A stretch of 64,000 nt of DNA from Lomentospora prolificans (lineage: Eukaryota > Ascomycota > Sordariomycetes > Microascales > Microascaceae): assembly GCA_029532625.1 (NCBI GenBank), contig JARFXM010000004.1:4402001-4466000 (forward strand), written 5' to 3'. Under the pieces are notes generated by a model. The model did not search any database. It was not told the origin of the DNA and saw only the letters and a list, made by a program, of their open reading frames with translations. Below, one piece after another: positions 49,602 through 62,020 of this stretch. Every line of letters begins with the position of its first letter. The first letter of the stretch is position 1. The position numbers and the translations under genes were made by a program.

Positions 49602-52600
49602 CTCGAGCACGAAGGTTGAGGCGCGAAAACGGGGAGTGGTACCGGGACACTCCTCTCCCGATCCGAAATTCTTTTTTTTTTTTTTCCATTCTCTTCCAAA
49701 CTTGCATTTTAGCCTCTTTGTGTTCTTCTTCTATCCTAACGTCATGAGGATCCTGAGTATGTTCCTCGGACCACTGGAGTCAGACTGGCTGACCGAAATC
49801 CAGTGGCAAGCCTGAGGACGCGCAGTCACGATAGATACATTTGATATATGTCGCCAGGGTTAGGAGAAAGGAGAGAGACGACAAGTAGGCCAATGGCGGC
49901 GCTAGTAGACCGATAAATATAGCATCAACCTGAAGGAGAACGCCTTACAAGGCTACGCGTTCGTTAAGGCGACAAGGGCAGTGTCATCGCCATCAATCAC
50001 CATTCGCTGCCTCGGCGACGCCTTATGTAGGAAGCGAGGCGAGCATCACTGACATCGAGCATGCTCCCCGGAGACGAAATGTACGAATGAATAGAGTGTA
50101 TCAACCGCTTCGATGAAAAAGATCGAGTCTCTGGGTGAGACGTCCACGAGACATCTGCCTGCATCCCGCACCACCGAAGGATCCACGGGATCACTTACAA
50201 CAGCAGCGCTCTAGGCAGGAATGTGGTATTACAGTGCTACGGCCAGCCGGGCCTACAAAGAGAAAGGGGGGGGGGGGGAGATTCTGCCCGTGAGGGATTT
50301 CACGTCGAGCCCTGTTGGATGGAGGCTACGTGCGTGCAGGAATTCGCGAGCGCCTCGGGAGTGTTGCACATGGAGCCACGGGGCGATGGGAGAACCGGGG
50401 GGAAGCAAGGATTGAAGGCTTTCCCGGCTGCCCAGCCAGGGTTTATAAGGAGCGCTTGATTATTTACAATTTACACGTTTCCAAGGCGTTCCCTGCTTTT
50501 GGATGCGGCTGTAATTTCTAGAAGGCAAGTGAGTTCCTCTGTACTGGATGGGGCTGCGTCTGGAAGGAATGAGCGAAGGATGTGTGAATGTGGTGTGGAT
50601 GGTTGACGCTGCTGCCTGGTCGCATTGTCTCGACGTCTCCCTCCACCAAGTCATTCTCCTCCAGGGGCGCAATTTCTACCCTTCAATGTTCTCTTCAGAT
50701 CCAAAGCGCCTGAAGACAGAAATTCCAAAATAGAACCTAATTTCATCTTCATTTTCAATTTCAAGTTTCGTAACTATACGGACCATGTTTCACAGGCAGG
50801 CCTCAGCAGGATTAAATCAACTCCATCCGTGTGTGGGCGAGAAGCACAAGCCAGCCTTGGCCCAATTCCCCAAAAGAGCAACGAAAACCGGCCCGGTGTG
50901 ATATTGATAATAGTTGATGGGGCATCACCGCCGAGCCAAAAAAAGGCTCTGACTCACAAATCGAAGCCGGAAATCTCCTGCACGGCCTCCACCATGTCGA
51001 TGGATCCCTTCCTTTGGATTTCTCTCCGGCTTCTACTTACCAGGCAAACAGCTACTTGGGATTATTGGATGGGCCACACCTAATCCACGCCCACCCCGGA
51101 CGATATCGGAGGGGTTTTAAACGGCCAGCGTGATTTTTGCCATCTTCGTAATCTGGGACGCCTGGCAATTTATTGGGCACGGAGGCGTTTGGCGTCATGG
51201 GAAGAGAGAATCTTCGCGCGCTGTACGGCGTGCTCCCCAATAATACAATTTGGCCGTTGGCAAACGTACGAGCCAGATGTCCTCATTCCTCCGAGCCTTG
51301 GGCCGCTTCGACGTCCGCACCACACCCACGGGCTCGGGTGACTACATTTTTTTTTTGGGTCCCTCGGACGGACCCCCTTTTTTTCTTGGGTTGTTCGATC
51401 TTCAAGCCCGATGAAGATTGAACGTGACGTTCAATGATGTGCCGATAATCGATAACCGACCAGATTCCGGCTTGCAACCGACGATAGGGAAAGAGTCATC
51501 GGATAATGGGGTCATATCTCGCCATGGTGATAGTGACTTATCTTCATCAGCTTGTAGCGGCTGAGATTGAGATTAGCGCCCGAGCACCATCTGCTCTAAA
51601 CTAGTTACTCGACGAGCCTAATCACTGATAATACCACATTGCACCATTTAAGAGTCATTTGACAGATCCATTGGAAAGAGAAGGGAAAAGAGTACGGGGA
51701 GATGACGACGGGGAGTTTCCGGGTTAGTGATACATTCGGCTTGTCCGTCGGACTGACAGACCAGGCGGCTCCACTTTCTCCAGGTTTCGATGCGTGCGCC
51801 GTACTGGTGAAGGGCAAGACCATGGCCCGTCGTCTACTGAAGTCATTCTACTGCTACTTGTAGTCCGGCGAGAACCTCAGTGTGTCAGCCGGCGAGAGTG
51901 TCTTCGAGTGTCTTCACGGCCTGACTACGAAAACCCTGAATACAATAGCGAACATGTCGTTCTCCCAGCTACACACGTATGAGTAGAGACAGAATCACAG
52001 TTGCTCGCTCGGGCTCGTGAACAGCTTCGGCCGAGCAGGGGGTTGACGATTCCCGAATGGGTTGCCAACGAGCCAAAATTTCGCCCCCCTCGTGGAGGAA
52101 GAGGCGGAGCTCAGTGCAAGAGTCAAGTAAGGCACAGGAAGGATCACGCCAACAATCTCAGGGACAGAGCCGCGCTTATCCGCGTGTATAGCGACCCCTC
52201 TCTGGCGATCCCCACGGCCGGGGGGATTTGGCATTCACATCATTGAAGCCATCGTAGTCCTTCCATTCGAGCAACGATCCATGGTCGGGCAGAGGTACCC
52301 CACAGCGTCACCTGGACAAAGCCAAGACGAAAGGTAAGGTTTCGAGCTGACACCGTGTTAGCCAGTGGCATCGTGGGCCCCTAGGTGGCCCAGCTTTCCG
52401 GCCTCCGACGAGTAATATTGAGCAAGCCATAAGCCGGAGGAAACTGACCACCTGGGATTATTTGATTTATGAAAACACGCTGGCTGGGGTCTGACCGGCG
52501 GATATTAGGCCTGGGCTGACTTGTGGGGTGATGCAAGGCTACGGATGCCTGCAAGTTGACACGACACCTGTTTCCTCACGTGAGTGCGCTGGAATGATCG

Positions 52601-53500
52601 CCCCACTGCGCTGGCTCGGAGCTGTGCCAAATCTCGAGGGGGTGTTGTCTCACGCGCGCTGTTGCCCTTCCCCGCTGGACAATGCGGAGCCTTCGATAGT
52701 CGGCGTGGCGGGAATGCCTGGAGCTCACGCGGGCTGAAGCGGCTTTCCAGCTTCGGCTCGCTTCGAGGTAAATCCCATTCTTGCTGGAGAGAACGGAGAA
52801 GCGATTTCGGTGACGCAGCCTGACTCACGATTGTGAAAGCCCGGGCTGTCGACATCATGTTAATCATAACCCATTACGAGGGTCTCAGCACGAGCCAACT
52901 TGGTCAGAGGTTCACTTAGCGCCCATGACCCTGGCTTCTGGAGGAGGGATGGGTTCTCTTTACGCAGAGCGGGCCGAACTGGGTTTGATGTGCCGGAGGG
53001 TAAGATGGCTCTCTGACGACGCCCTCCTCGGGGTAGGACTCCCAAAGCTTCATTTTCATTAACTTTCCGTCACGGGAGGTTCGGTGCACGACGTCGGCGA
53101 ACTTCACTTCCTCGCAGAGATTAGAATCGTGTGGGGACTCGGAAAGTGGGTGATCCTAGTCGCGATCAAAGCCGATGGAGAACGGAATGCGCAACACAGC
53201 CTTCGGGTGCTTTGGAGGTTGTTGCACACCAAAAAAAGGGGCGAATTCACCGAACCTGGGGCGAAAAGCCTGGCTATCTCCGGAAATTTCTCAGAGGCTT
53301 GTTTGTCTCGCCTTTCTCCTTGCGCCTCATATTTGCCTTCAATCGACGCTGATTATTTCTTGTAAAGTGTACGAGGCGACTAGTATAACGTCATCAAAGG
53401 CGAATGCAAAATTGACGTAGTAATTGCCGTTTCCTTATTTGCTGGTATTTTGTCTCGATTGTGCACCGCCCACAATGGGTGTGTAATCACTTGATCCATT

Positions 53501-53532
53501 CAGACCGAGTTTAGCGCAGACCGAGTTTAGCG
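53501..53532. repeat. Tandem duplication of 16 bp
   Basis: CAGACCGAGTTTAGCG is repeated twice, head to tail, without mismatch, in noncoding DNA. Confidence 0.95.
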
Positions 53533-56120
53533 CAACCTACGTTCACAACCTGGGAGGTACGCTATCGAACTTCCTTTGAAGGTAGCTTCTGGAAACGTCG
53601 GCAATTACACTTCTTCCGAACTGGAGTTGCTTCTCACTCAGTTACCTCAATCCTGCTCAGCGGATCTGGAATGAACAGAGGGCCACACACCATCCTTCAG
53701 GGTTCCACCCTCACCAACAAGTACATAGAGGGGTGGACTCGATCGAGCAATTCGTATCGTGAGAGCCGGGAGGGCAAGATGGGGAGTGTCAAACCACGCC
53801 CCCGTTCAATCTTTAGAGAGGGGCGCTTTTTGAGGAGTTGTGATCCAAAAGTATCGTGAGCTGCTCCTCTTTCAGTACTTGAGACGCAATCCCACGTCCA
53901 CGTCCGCAACGGGCATTCCGTAGCAGCCGGCCCGGTTACCAGTTCTTCTGTCCAATCAGGGAAACCTTGGAGTTCATGAGAGTCAATGAGAGCGAGTGAA
54001 AATGGAGTGTGGGTGATGCTTTGCATACCGCCCAGAGCCTTCTTGGAACGAATGGGGGCAGGTGCGACGGGTTGTCAGACATCTGTACTCATCTCAGGAG
54101 CAAACGCCACCGGTACATGACCCTTCTGCTCAAGTCTAAACCGCGAACGTACTGAGCTACACCTATTCGAGGTGTGGCATCCCCATCCTGGCACGAGAGT
54201 GTGTTGGCCATGCATCAACCACCAGCACGGGCCGTGGGCCAAAAATCCGTCGCGCTGCAAAGACGTGGGACAAGAAGTCTTCCTCTGGCCTGAGGACAAT
54301 GCTTGCACACCATTCCGCCTTCTTTTACTTCTTTGCTGTTGCTACTCTTAATATCTACCCCTTCATGGGAAATGATGCAAAGCGGAGATGGAGGGTGCTT
54401 GCCATGCTTACTCGCCTGTCAACCATCCAACATTCCGGGTGGCCGTTGAGCAAACCATCGAAATATCGTGCTGCTCCATGTTCGAAGTCCGGACCTTGAT
54501 CTTAGTCATTCTCCCAGAGTGGGCTGGCACGCCAAAGTTTTAGTGCTGTTTGCTCCTGCTACCCCGAGGAGTATGTCACTGTCCGAGAAATTGAAGGGAC
54601 ATCCTGGAGTTGCACTAATGATCCAATAGCTCGCCGTACCACAACTCATTCAATCAGAGCCAGCTGCTACGGCGGACCACACGGCTCAATACGTGCAGCG
54701 CCCGCCTGAACTGGCGCTGCCCACAGGTATCTCTCGGATCCCTCATGCCCACCATGTCTGTATCGGCTCTACAGTATTGGACGTCAAGTATCATTCTTAC
54801 GCAAGCCTGGGGGCACAATCAGGAAATCAAAATCGCCCAACCAGCAGGCAGAAGGCAGGAGAAGGGAGATGGATGATTGAAATCTCATCATTTTTGTCAA
54901 TCTAGACCCTCCCCCTTCTTTACCGAAGTGGTGCGTGCAGGAGTGCCCTCCCAGAGAGGCGCATTTGATCTTGGAGGTGCGAAATCTGGGGAGCCTTTTT
55001 TTTTCCCAATACTGCGTAAGGATGATGATATCATTCGGTGATCGAGGAAACGAGACCACCTCGTCTTTAGGGTCCTCCTCACTGAAGAGCTGGAAGACGT
55101 TCTTACGTGACGCGACGAACACGGGGATCGCAAGGGTTTCACTTCGAACGGGAAGCGGCCAGGCGACAACCAATCTCTCCACTCAGCCCACTCTTGCGTA
55201 CTGCGAGGGCGCAAGTTTGGCTTTGCTCGATCGGAGTGCATGCGGCGCCCAAGCCCCTTTGGCGACGCCGGCAAGGCTGTGCACCAGCTTCAGAGCTGCT
55301 CGATATGAAACGGCTCGAAAAGGGGGATGGGCGGCTGGAGGAGCTTTGCTGCCTCGCTTGGTTGTATTCCTCGCACTCCTGCACCAGATGTAATGCGTTG
55401 CCTCTATAATTCCCTATTTTTTTTTTTTTTTTTTCCTCGTTTCTTTTTTTTTCTTCACTTTTTAACTAGTATTATTTTCTTCTTCTTCGTTTTCCATTTG
55501 TGTTTTTCAGCTGTGGGGATTGTAAACTCGGTGGTTGAGGAATCGAGACATGTTCGATGGGTATACAGTGAAATCGCGGCAGTATGTACGATGTGGCGCA
55601 CGTGTTTGCAATTAGCCTCTGGTTTTCAACTTCAACTGCCAGCATGGCGGAGTCGAGAGTGGTGAGCCCCTTTCGGAGGCTCCTCTGCACTTCCTGCCCT
55701 TCCGGTCCCTAGTTATGCGCCGAGAGCATCCATGGATTGATCGAACTAAACTAAGAAAGATCTTGGGAAGGGCAGTGCCAACTCTCATGTGGGAGGAGAT
55801 CTCTTGGATGGGGCGGGTCAGAGGTTTTGGCCCTTCCAAACAGGAGACGTTTTGTAACGTCCGGTGCTCTGCAGGGGACTAGAATGACCTCCACTAAATT
55901 TGGAAGTCCCGGGTTCCAAATGCAAAGAGAGAAACGCTTTGGGAACTATCGACAAGGGGGGAGGACACCGCCAAGTAAAATGAGGGTTATGGAGCCTGCA
56001 GACCATCCCCGTATCTAGCCAAATTACAAAGCCCGACTAATATTCAAGAAAGTACGAAGGTTATGATTATCCCATCAAGAATCCCGAACGGGGTCCTTCG
56101 GGACGGTCGGGGTTTGCTTC

Positions 56121-56756
56121 ATGGCGTCAAATACTCCTGTCGTGGCCGACGACCTGGCGCTGGTACTTCGTAGTAGCGTCGGAGTGGCAGCCAGCGAGCC
56201 GCTGCTACAGCGAGTTTTATTGTTTATTCACTTCTTGTCGCTGGCTGGACACTATTGCATCCGGCCGAGATTACTACGCTCGAAAAGGCAAAGGATAATG
56301 GGAACGAGCTGCCGATACTTGACAGATGGCGAGATGGTCGCCTGCCGGTTGGCCTCCCGTGAGGAAAGTGGTGGACGAGAGGCCAAGTCATTTTCGTTTG
56401 TGAGGATGGCCAGGTGGCGAGATGCAACCAATACTTCGTACTTTGAGCCATCCTTGACCAACGGCAGCAAGATACAACAGGCCACTTTCGCGTTCGCGTC
56501 TCCGCACAGAAGAAGTGATTTGGAGAACGACCACCTGTTCAACCTGTCATTCGAAATCAAGCTGTCGATTTCGAACAAGGGAAACCCGGATAAGATTATC
56601 ACCACGCTCAATTTCTCCCAAACACCTGACGGATGGAAATTCGAGAAACGAGTCATAGTCGTTTTTCGTTCTCAGCATGCCACAATAGGAAAGAGACGAC
56701 TTGTCTTCTCTCTCCGCCTGGGCCCCCCCATGTCATTGCACGAGTCTTTTGATTGA
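56121..56756 (+). CDS. Possible orphan protein (211 aa)
   Basis: Longest ATG-started frame in the gene-poor stretch, 211 codons with no intron needed. The second half (about 120-200) is coding-like: many AAC, AAG, ATC, ACC and CTC codons, with alternating polar and hydrophobic residues (FNLSFEIKLSISNKG, then KIITTLNFSQTPDGWKFEKR). No domain, signal peptide or clear membrane segment is recognised. Against it, the first half is less convincing, two copies of the noncoding-associated 9-mer TACTTCGTA fall inside the frame (56164 and 56432), and the opposite strand also stays open for 134 codons. It may be a lineage-specific gene or a chance frame. Confidence 0.3.
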   Translation: MASNTPVVADDLALVLRSSVGVAASEPLLQRVLLFIHFLSLAGHYCIRPRLLRSKRQRIMGTSCRYLTDGEMVACRLASREESGGREAKSFSFVRMARWRDATNTSYFEPSLTNGSKIQQATFAFASPHRRSDLENDHLFNLSFEIKLSISNKGNPDKIITTLNFSQTPDGWKFEKRVIVVFRSQHATIGKRRLVFSLRLGPPMSLHESFD

Positions 56757-58980
56757 CTGAGCAATATGCCTTCCTGCCTAAACTGCGATAATAGTATACA
56801 AGCCATGTTCACTTGGACACCAGACCCAAGACACCGATCGGGAACGGCGGCCAGACACATAAGGCGACAACAATCAGGTATTCTTGTACCTTCCACTCGA
56901 TGACTACGCGCTGGCGGTACAACGCGCTGATGACACTGGGGCATTTCATGGGAGGGGCCAGCGTGCTCGAGTTAGTTGTGTATCTTGGGACGAAAAGCTA
57001 CCTTGCAGCGATGTAGTATTCATGTTTTCCGAGATCTCAAGGCCCAAATCAGTCATGGCACTGCTGTTTGTCCTGTCGGAGGAGCGGCCAAGGGTTGGTT
57101 TGATGGGCTAGGTTGCTGAGGGATTCAACCGGTAACGCCGTGGGACAATGATACGCGTGTACCCTTATACTGATGAGTACTCATAGGCCGTGTACTCAAA
57201 TCTCCCATTTCTCGGCGGTGACGATTCATGCATTTCGTGCTGCTGACAGGGGTGGACAGGGAGGGGAAAGCACGACGCCCCCATGGCAGATCCGAGGATG
57301 TGCAGCCAATCAGTGCTGAGGTTTGTGTGCAGAGAGTGTTTAAGCCTGGAGGTGGGGGGGGAAAGGCCCAAAATACAGTGCACCAGCACGTATTACTGTA
57401 CTATTACACAGCCGTCGAGCATGATGAAAGGGTAACCAAGTACCGCCTGCGCCGGGTCAAGGGCGTAAGAGCTTTGCCGGAAGGACAGAGTACTTTGACG
57501 ACGAAGACGACTATGCCCAGCATGGCGGGCATTGCGCACACATTGATGTACGAATAGTCGACCTGAGGTTGTTACTCTAGATTTTCATTTGGGCTGTGTG
57601 GCTGCTAGAGTTACCTGGGGGATGCCTTGCTGCAGCTCGATTCGGTTGGTGTCAGGTACACATACGGTGCCGACGCTGCAAATATGTACATCACACAGAG
57701 CGCGATGTACATGAGCACTCGGCACCTTGTTCCCCCTTCCACTCTCATCGTTCGTACCCTGCCTGGCCGGACGACTGTTGGCTCGCTGGTGTCCTTTTCG
57801 CCCGCTCACTCTCCCCCAATCCTGGCTCTGGGCTTCCAGTTTATTCAAAACTAAATCGCTGCCCACCCTGCAGCTCTGACCTTCGGATTCCCCCTTCTCC
57901 TCCCCTCAACGAACAGAGCCGCCGCCATGTTCGACCTTTTGAAGTAAGAAGACGAAGGCGATCTGTTCTAGGTCTGCTGGATGTCTACTGACGAAGAATA
58001 ATCCTCACGACACCTTTTTTCCTGTTTCGCATCGAATCTCCACTCAGATTCCTTTTGAGAATCCCCCCTCATCGAAACCTGTAATAATTCGGAACCTACA
58101 CCTACCTTCTCAGTTGCTTGTCCGGTCTTTTATTCCCGATCCACGGAAATACTAGCACTGGAACCTTTAGTCGCAGCGGCATTCACTTGTTCCTTGCGAC
58201 AAAGAAACGACTAGAGAAAGCACCCAAAAAAAACGTCACGAATATCACGAAAACTCCAAAAACCGAAAAGGCTTGATCCGGAGTAGAAAAAAATAAAAAA
58301 AAAAAAATAGAAGGAAGGGTTTATATCCTCGCCAGCGAAAACACAGCAACACATTCCTTGTCCGGCCTGTATAACTCCAGTTGTTGTCGCCCACACACGC
58401 AAAAAGTCCCTTTTTCAGTATACGCAGAGAACGAGGTCGCGACTCTCATTTGGTCCCTTTAATCGCATATTTTCTCATCCTCTTCAGTTCGTTGCGCGCA
58501 ACGAGTATCGCAATCCTCGAAAACCGACGAAGACGGCGAAATATATCGTATGCTTCGCCTTATTCTTTAGTCGGATTCCCAACCCCCAGGACATTCATTT
58601 CTCGGGTTTGTTTCTCTTTGTTTCCTTTTCGCCCGCCGTCGCTTTTTTTTTTTTTTGCCACTTGGAAGCTACGGACCAGTGCTCGAGTCACTCGGGTGAA
58701 AAAAGAAGGTTCGGACTTGTCCAGGCTGCCAGCGCCCATCAGACCTGAACCCAGCCACTGTTGAGTAGCGGCTCAGCGGTACTTGTCGGTAATCCGAGGT
58801 CACGACCCCTCCGCAACGAGACAGCCTAGCGCCAAATTTTCGCTTTTTGCCGCCACACTCTCGCCATCCGCCGAGAGGATCGAAGAGTCATCCAGGCCAC
58901 ACGACCAGGCAGGCTGATTCACCCAGTAAGTCTCCCTCCCCTGCCCGTTTTAGGTACCAGTGCCTCCTCCCTGCCACCCC

Positions 58981-59037
58981 ATCCACCACCCCATCCACCA
59001 CCCCATCCACCACCCCATACACCCCCCCCCCCCCCCT
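58981..59037. repeat. 12-bp minisatellite (ATCCACCACCCC) x3 followed by C16
   Basis: Three perfect copies start at 58981, 58993 and 59005, followed by a degenerate partial unit and then 16 consecutive C at 59022-59037. It lies about 870 bp upstream of the cyclin start codon, in a C-rich stretch that may be part of its promoter or leader. Confidence 0.93.
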
Positions 59038-59903
59038 TTTCGTTTGCACCCGATTCCCAGCGCGCGGCGAAAGGCAACCACCGGCCGACTTCGCAAATTT
59101 ACAAGAGGGAGTCATCCACACTCATTGCCTATCGCCATGATCATTAAATAAGCTTTTGTGCTGCTTGCTGATTGCCTGTCCGATAGCCGCGTTGCAAGCG
59201 ATCGTACCTTGCATAGGCAACACAGCTTCAAACAAGTTGCTTCCACCTCGCCGTACGCCACTGTTCACGATAACACGTAAACACGATAACCCTCTTTCGA
59301 CACGACCCTCAATCCTTATCTAACCCCCCCCCCCCTTCCTTCTCTTTTCCCCCTCCTTCTCTTTCTCTCTCCTTGCCAGATGATCACTATCGCGACGTCG
59401 AGTCATCGTGTCGTCTAGAGTCACCCGGTATTGCTTCATTCGCCTGCTCTTTAATCATCCTTTGTCCCTCCTAGCCCTCGAGGCGCCTCCACCCTTTGCC
59501 TCGACTTAAGACAGCGCGATGTACGTTGTCGAAAACTACGAATCCACTCCAGTTGTCTGCTCCGCTTCGTCTTACGGCCACCTCGTTTGTGTAAAGGAAA
59601 GCTTTACTTCTCATCTTGTTTAAGGAACTATCCTCCTTCTTTCATCATCTTGAGATCTGCTGCTCTGTTGCGATACGCAGCTTCGGAGCTCGCCCTCTAC
59701 ACGGTATTATCGTTTTGTCTACGGTAACAAAAACACGGTTTGGCCTGTTTGACTTTGCTCAGCAGCGACTGGAGGTTAATTCACAGCCATTTACCTCTTT
59801 TACCATCACCCATAATCTCTGGAATCACGCGGCGCACATGATTGCGTAACATTGACTCGCTCCAACCCCGACTACACATAACCACAACGCCTCTTGTGCA
59901 AAG

Positions 59904-62020
59904 ATGAGGCGCGCCAACGATCATGGCCTGCCCTTAAAATCGACCCTGTATCAGCAACCGCATTACGCGGCCTCGCTCTCCTCTTCACAGTCTGCCTCCG
60001 TCTCTTCCGGCTCCGATTGGTCCGACGCCTCGTCCCAGACATCACTTGATTCCGACTCTTCGTCTTCCTGGGGCCTCCGATCCTCCGTGTCATTTGATTC
60101 TATCTGCGCCGCCGCCAGGCCCGATGCGTCCCGTGAGACCACGCGACAGATTCAGCCTGCGGCGCCTGCGTCCGATGCCGTTGCCCCTGACTTGCGACAG
60201 AACCCCCGCCGTACTGGTTCGCGTGGTAGCTGCCCTCCTAAGCTCGTCCATCAACACGACCGGAAGGTCAACTTTGTTGACAACCTCGTTGGTAAGATAC
60301 CACTACGATATAGCAGACTCTCGCAAGATGAGCCATTTTCCTTTGACTGTTACTGAAACTTTTTGTGGCACTCGCAGATTCGGCAGCTCTCTTGGTCGAG
60401 GCCATCTGGCCCTTGTCCTCAGCCGTGTGCCGAAATGAGGTTAGCAGCAAGTCCATTCTTCCCTTGAGGACCTTCATCCAGGAGACTCTCAAGCGGTCGC
60501 GGACTAGCTACTCTACCCTGCAGGTAACCATGTACTATCTTATCCTCATCAAGGGACACGTCCCGCGACAGGATTTCACCATGGAACAGCCCAAGGATAA
60601 CCACGCTACTCGTGCCTTGCAATGCGGTCGTCGCGTCTTCCTCGCTGCCCTCATTCTTGCGTCCAAGTACCTCCAAGACCGAAATTACTCGGCTCGCGCT
60701 TGGAGCAAGATCTCTGGTCTTCACACCCAGGAGATCAACCAGAACGAGACGGCCTTCCTCCACGCGGTCAATTGGAATTTGCACATTACCAACACGGTAT
60801 GGAAGCGATGGACCCGGGTTCTCTTGGACTTTAGGCCCCCTTCGACTCCTCCTTCGCCCGGCGGCCTCAACATGATGCCTTCGAGCCCCCAGGTCTCGGC
60901 TTGGAAGAAGGCGATGCTCCAACTTGACTGCGAACTTCTGGACATAGAGCCTCTGAGAAACCTTGTTCATGCTTCGCCCACCAGTCGCGAGACCAGCCCG
61001 GTCGTCGCTTTCGAATCACAGGAGCTTCCTCTCACTCCTGTCGTGATGGAGCCCTCGCCCGTCACGGTCCAGACGCCCGGTCGACTCGTCCCAGCCCTCG
61101 GTCTTCTCCCTACCCCCAAATTGACACCGCAGTCAATCGGACTCAGTACTCCTGCTGCGAGTACTCTGCCCCAACTTGTCCGCGGTTCGTCTATGGGCCT
61201 GGCCATGAATCAAGTCAGCGCAGTTTCCGCTACTCAATTCTTGGACTGCTGGACCGGCCCCGCTACCCCTTCTCCTCAGAACCAGTTTCCCCCTCGCCGC
61301 CCGTCGCTCTCTACTTTCTCGACGGCTTCCTCTCCGGAGTCGATGATCTCGGATGTTTCGCGCACTTCTCGTTCGTCCTCGATCTCGTCGTCAGCATCGC
61401 TGGGAAGCGCGATCTCAAACGCCCGCTTGGCCGTTCCGTCGCGATTCCGATCTGCGAAGCTTGGCGCCGAGAGGCCTAACTTGAAGCCGATCATCATCTC
61501 ATCCGTTCCCGAAGTTTACGAGCACTGTCTCTCTTCCTCTCCCGAGCCCTACGCCTGCCCCGTCGGCAAGCTCGGTGACGCATACCTCGAGACTCCTCTT
61601 GGTCGCCGTGAAAGTGAGATTGATGCCGCGGTTGGCGAATCAGTCGATGATGCCGCCCGCACACTCCACGAACTCCAGCGGTGGGGTTGCGCGGTCCAGA
61701 CCAAGCCGGCATCCCTTGCTAGGACTGGTTCCAAGCGGGTCAGGTCTGATTCTTTGGAGGCTTCCCTCCAGGAAAACGTTAGGGATATCCTTAACACTAA
61801 CGCTGAGAGTGTAGAGCGATGGCCCGAGTCGCTTGTTCGATCGAAGTCATTCGCCGAGCGACGCCTTCAGACCTCCGCTCCCCTCTTGGTACGCCGTGGT
61901 AGCAAGCGGCTTTGCTGTTCTACCGAGGCCTCGCAAGAGCTCCGAGGAGACTACATGCGTCCAACACTTACTAGTGGTCTAGGAGGGGCCGGAATGTGGG
62001 CCGGCGTCCTTCACGACTAG
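59904..62020 (+). CDS. Pho85-type cyclin (Pcl1/2/5 subfamily, cyclin N-terminal domain)
   Basis: Regulatory subunit expected to activate a Pho85/PHOA-type cyclin-dependent kinase; relatives link nutrient state to G1 progression and morphogenesis. Exons: 59904-60291 and 60378-62020, giving 2,031 nt and 676 aa; the 86-bp intron is GT-AG and joins the codon for Asp130. A Ser-rich N-terminus (about 25-70) precedes the cyclin box at roughly 130-260, with LPLRTFIQETLKRSRTSY, then MYYLILIKGHVP, LAALILASKYLQD and FLHAVNWNLHI, the wording of Pcl-type rather than B-type cyclins. The remaining ~400 residues are Ser/Pro-rich and probably disordered, with many SP/TP sites that could be CDK targets. The large C-terminal extension is common in filamentous fungal Pcls. 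The start is the first ATG after a long pyrimidine-rich leader. Which Pcl it is cannot be decided from sequence alone. Confidence 0.9.

Larger units (their letters stand above)
48210..59903. other. 11.7 kb gene-poor stretch including the long cyclin 5' region
   Basis: No gene with recognisable domains. Two ATG frames (49293-49601 and 56121-56756) are listed separately with low confidence. Also present are T14 at 49672-49685, G13 at 50266-50278, a tandem 16-bp duplication at 53501-53532, T18 at 55417-55434, two TACTTCGTA copies at 56164 and 56432, a 12-bp minisatellite with C16 at 58981-59037 and C12 at 59324-59335. The last ~1.8 kb before the cyclin start is pyrimidine-rich with many short upstream ATG frames, which could mean a long 5' leader. 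Confidence 0.55.
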
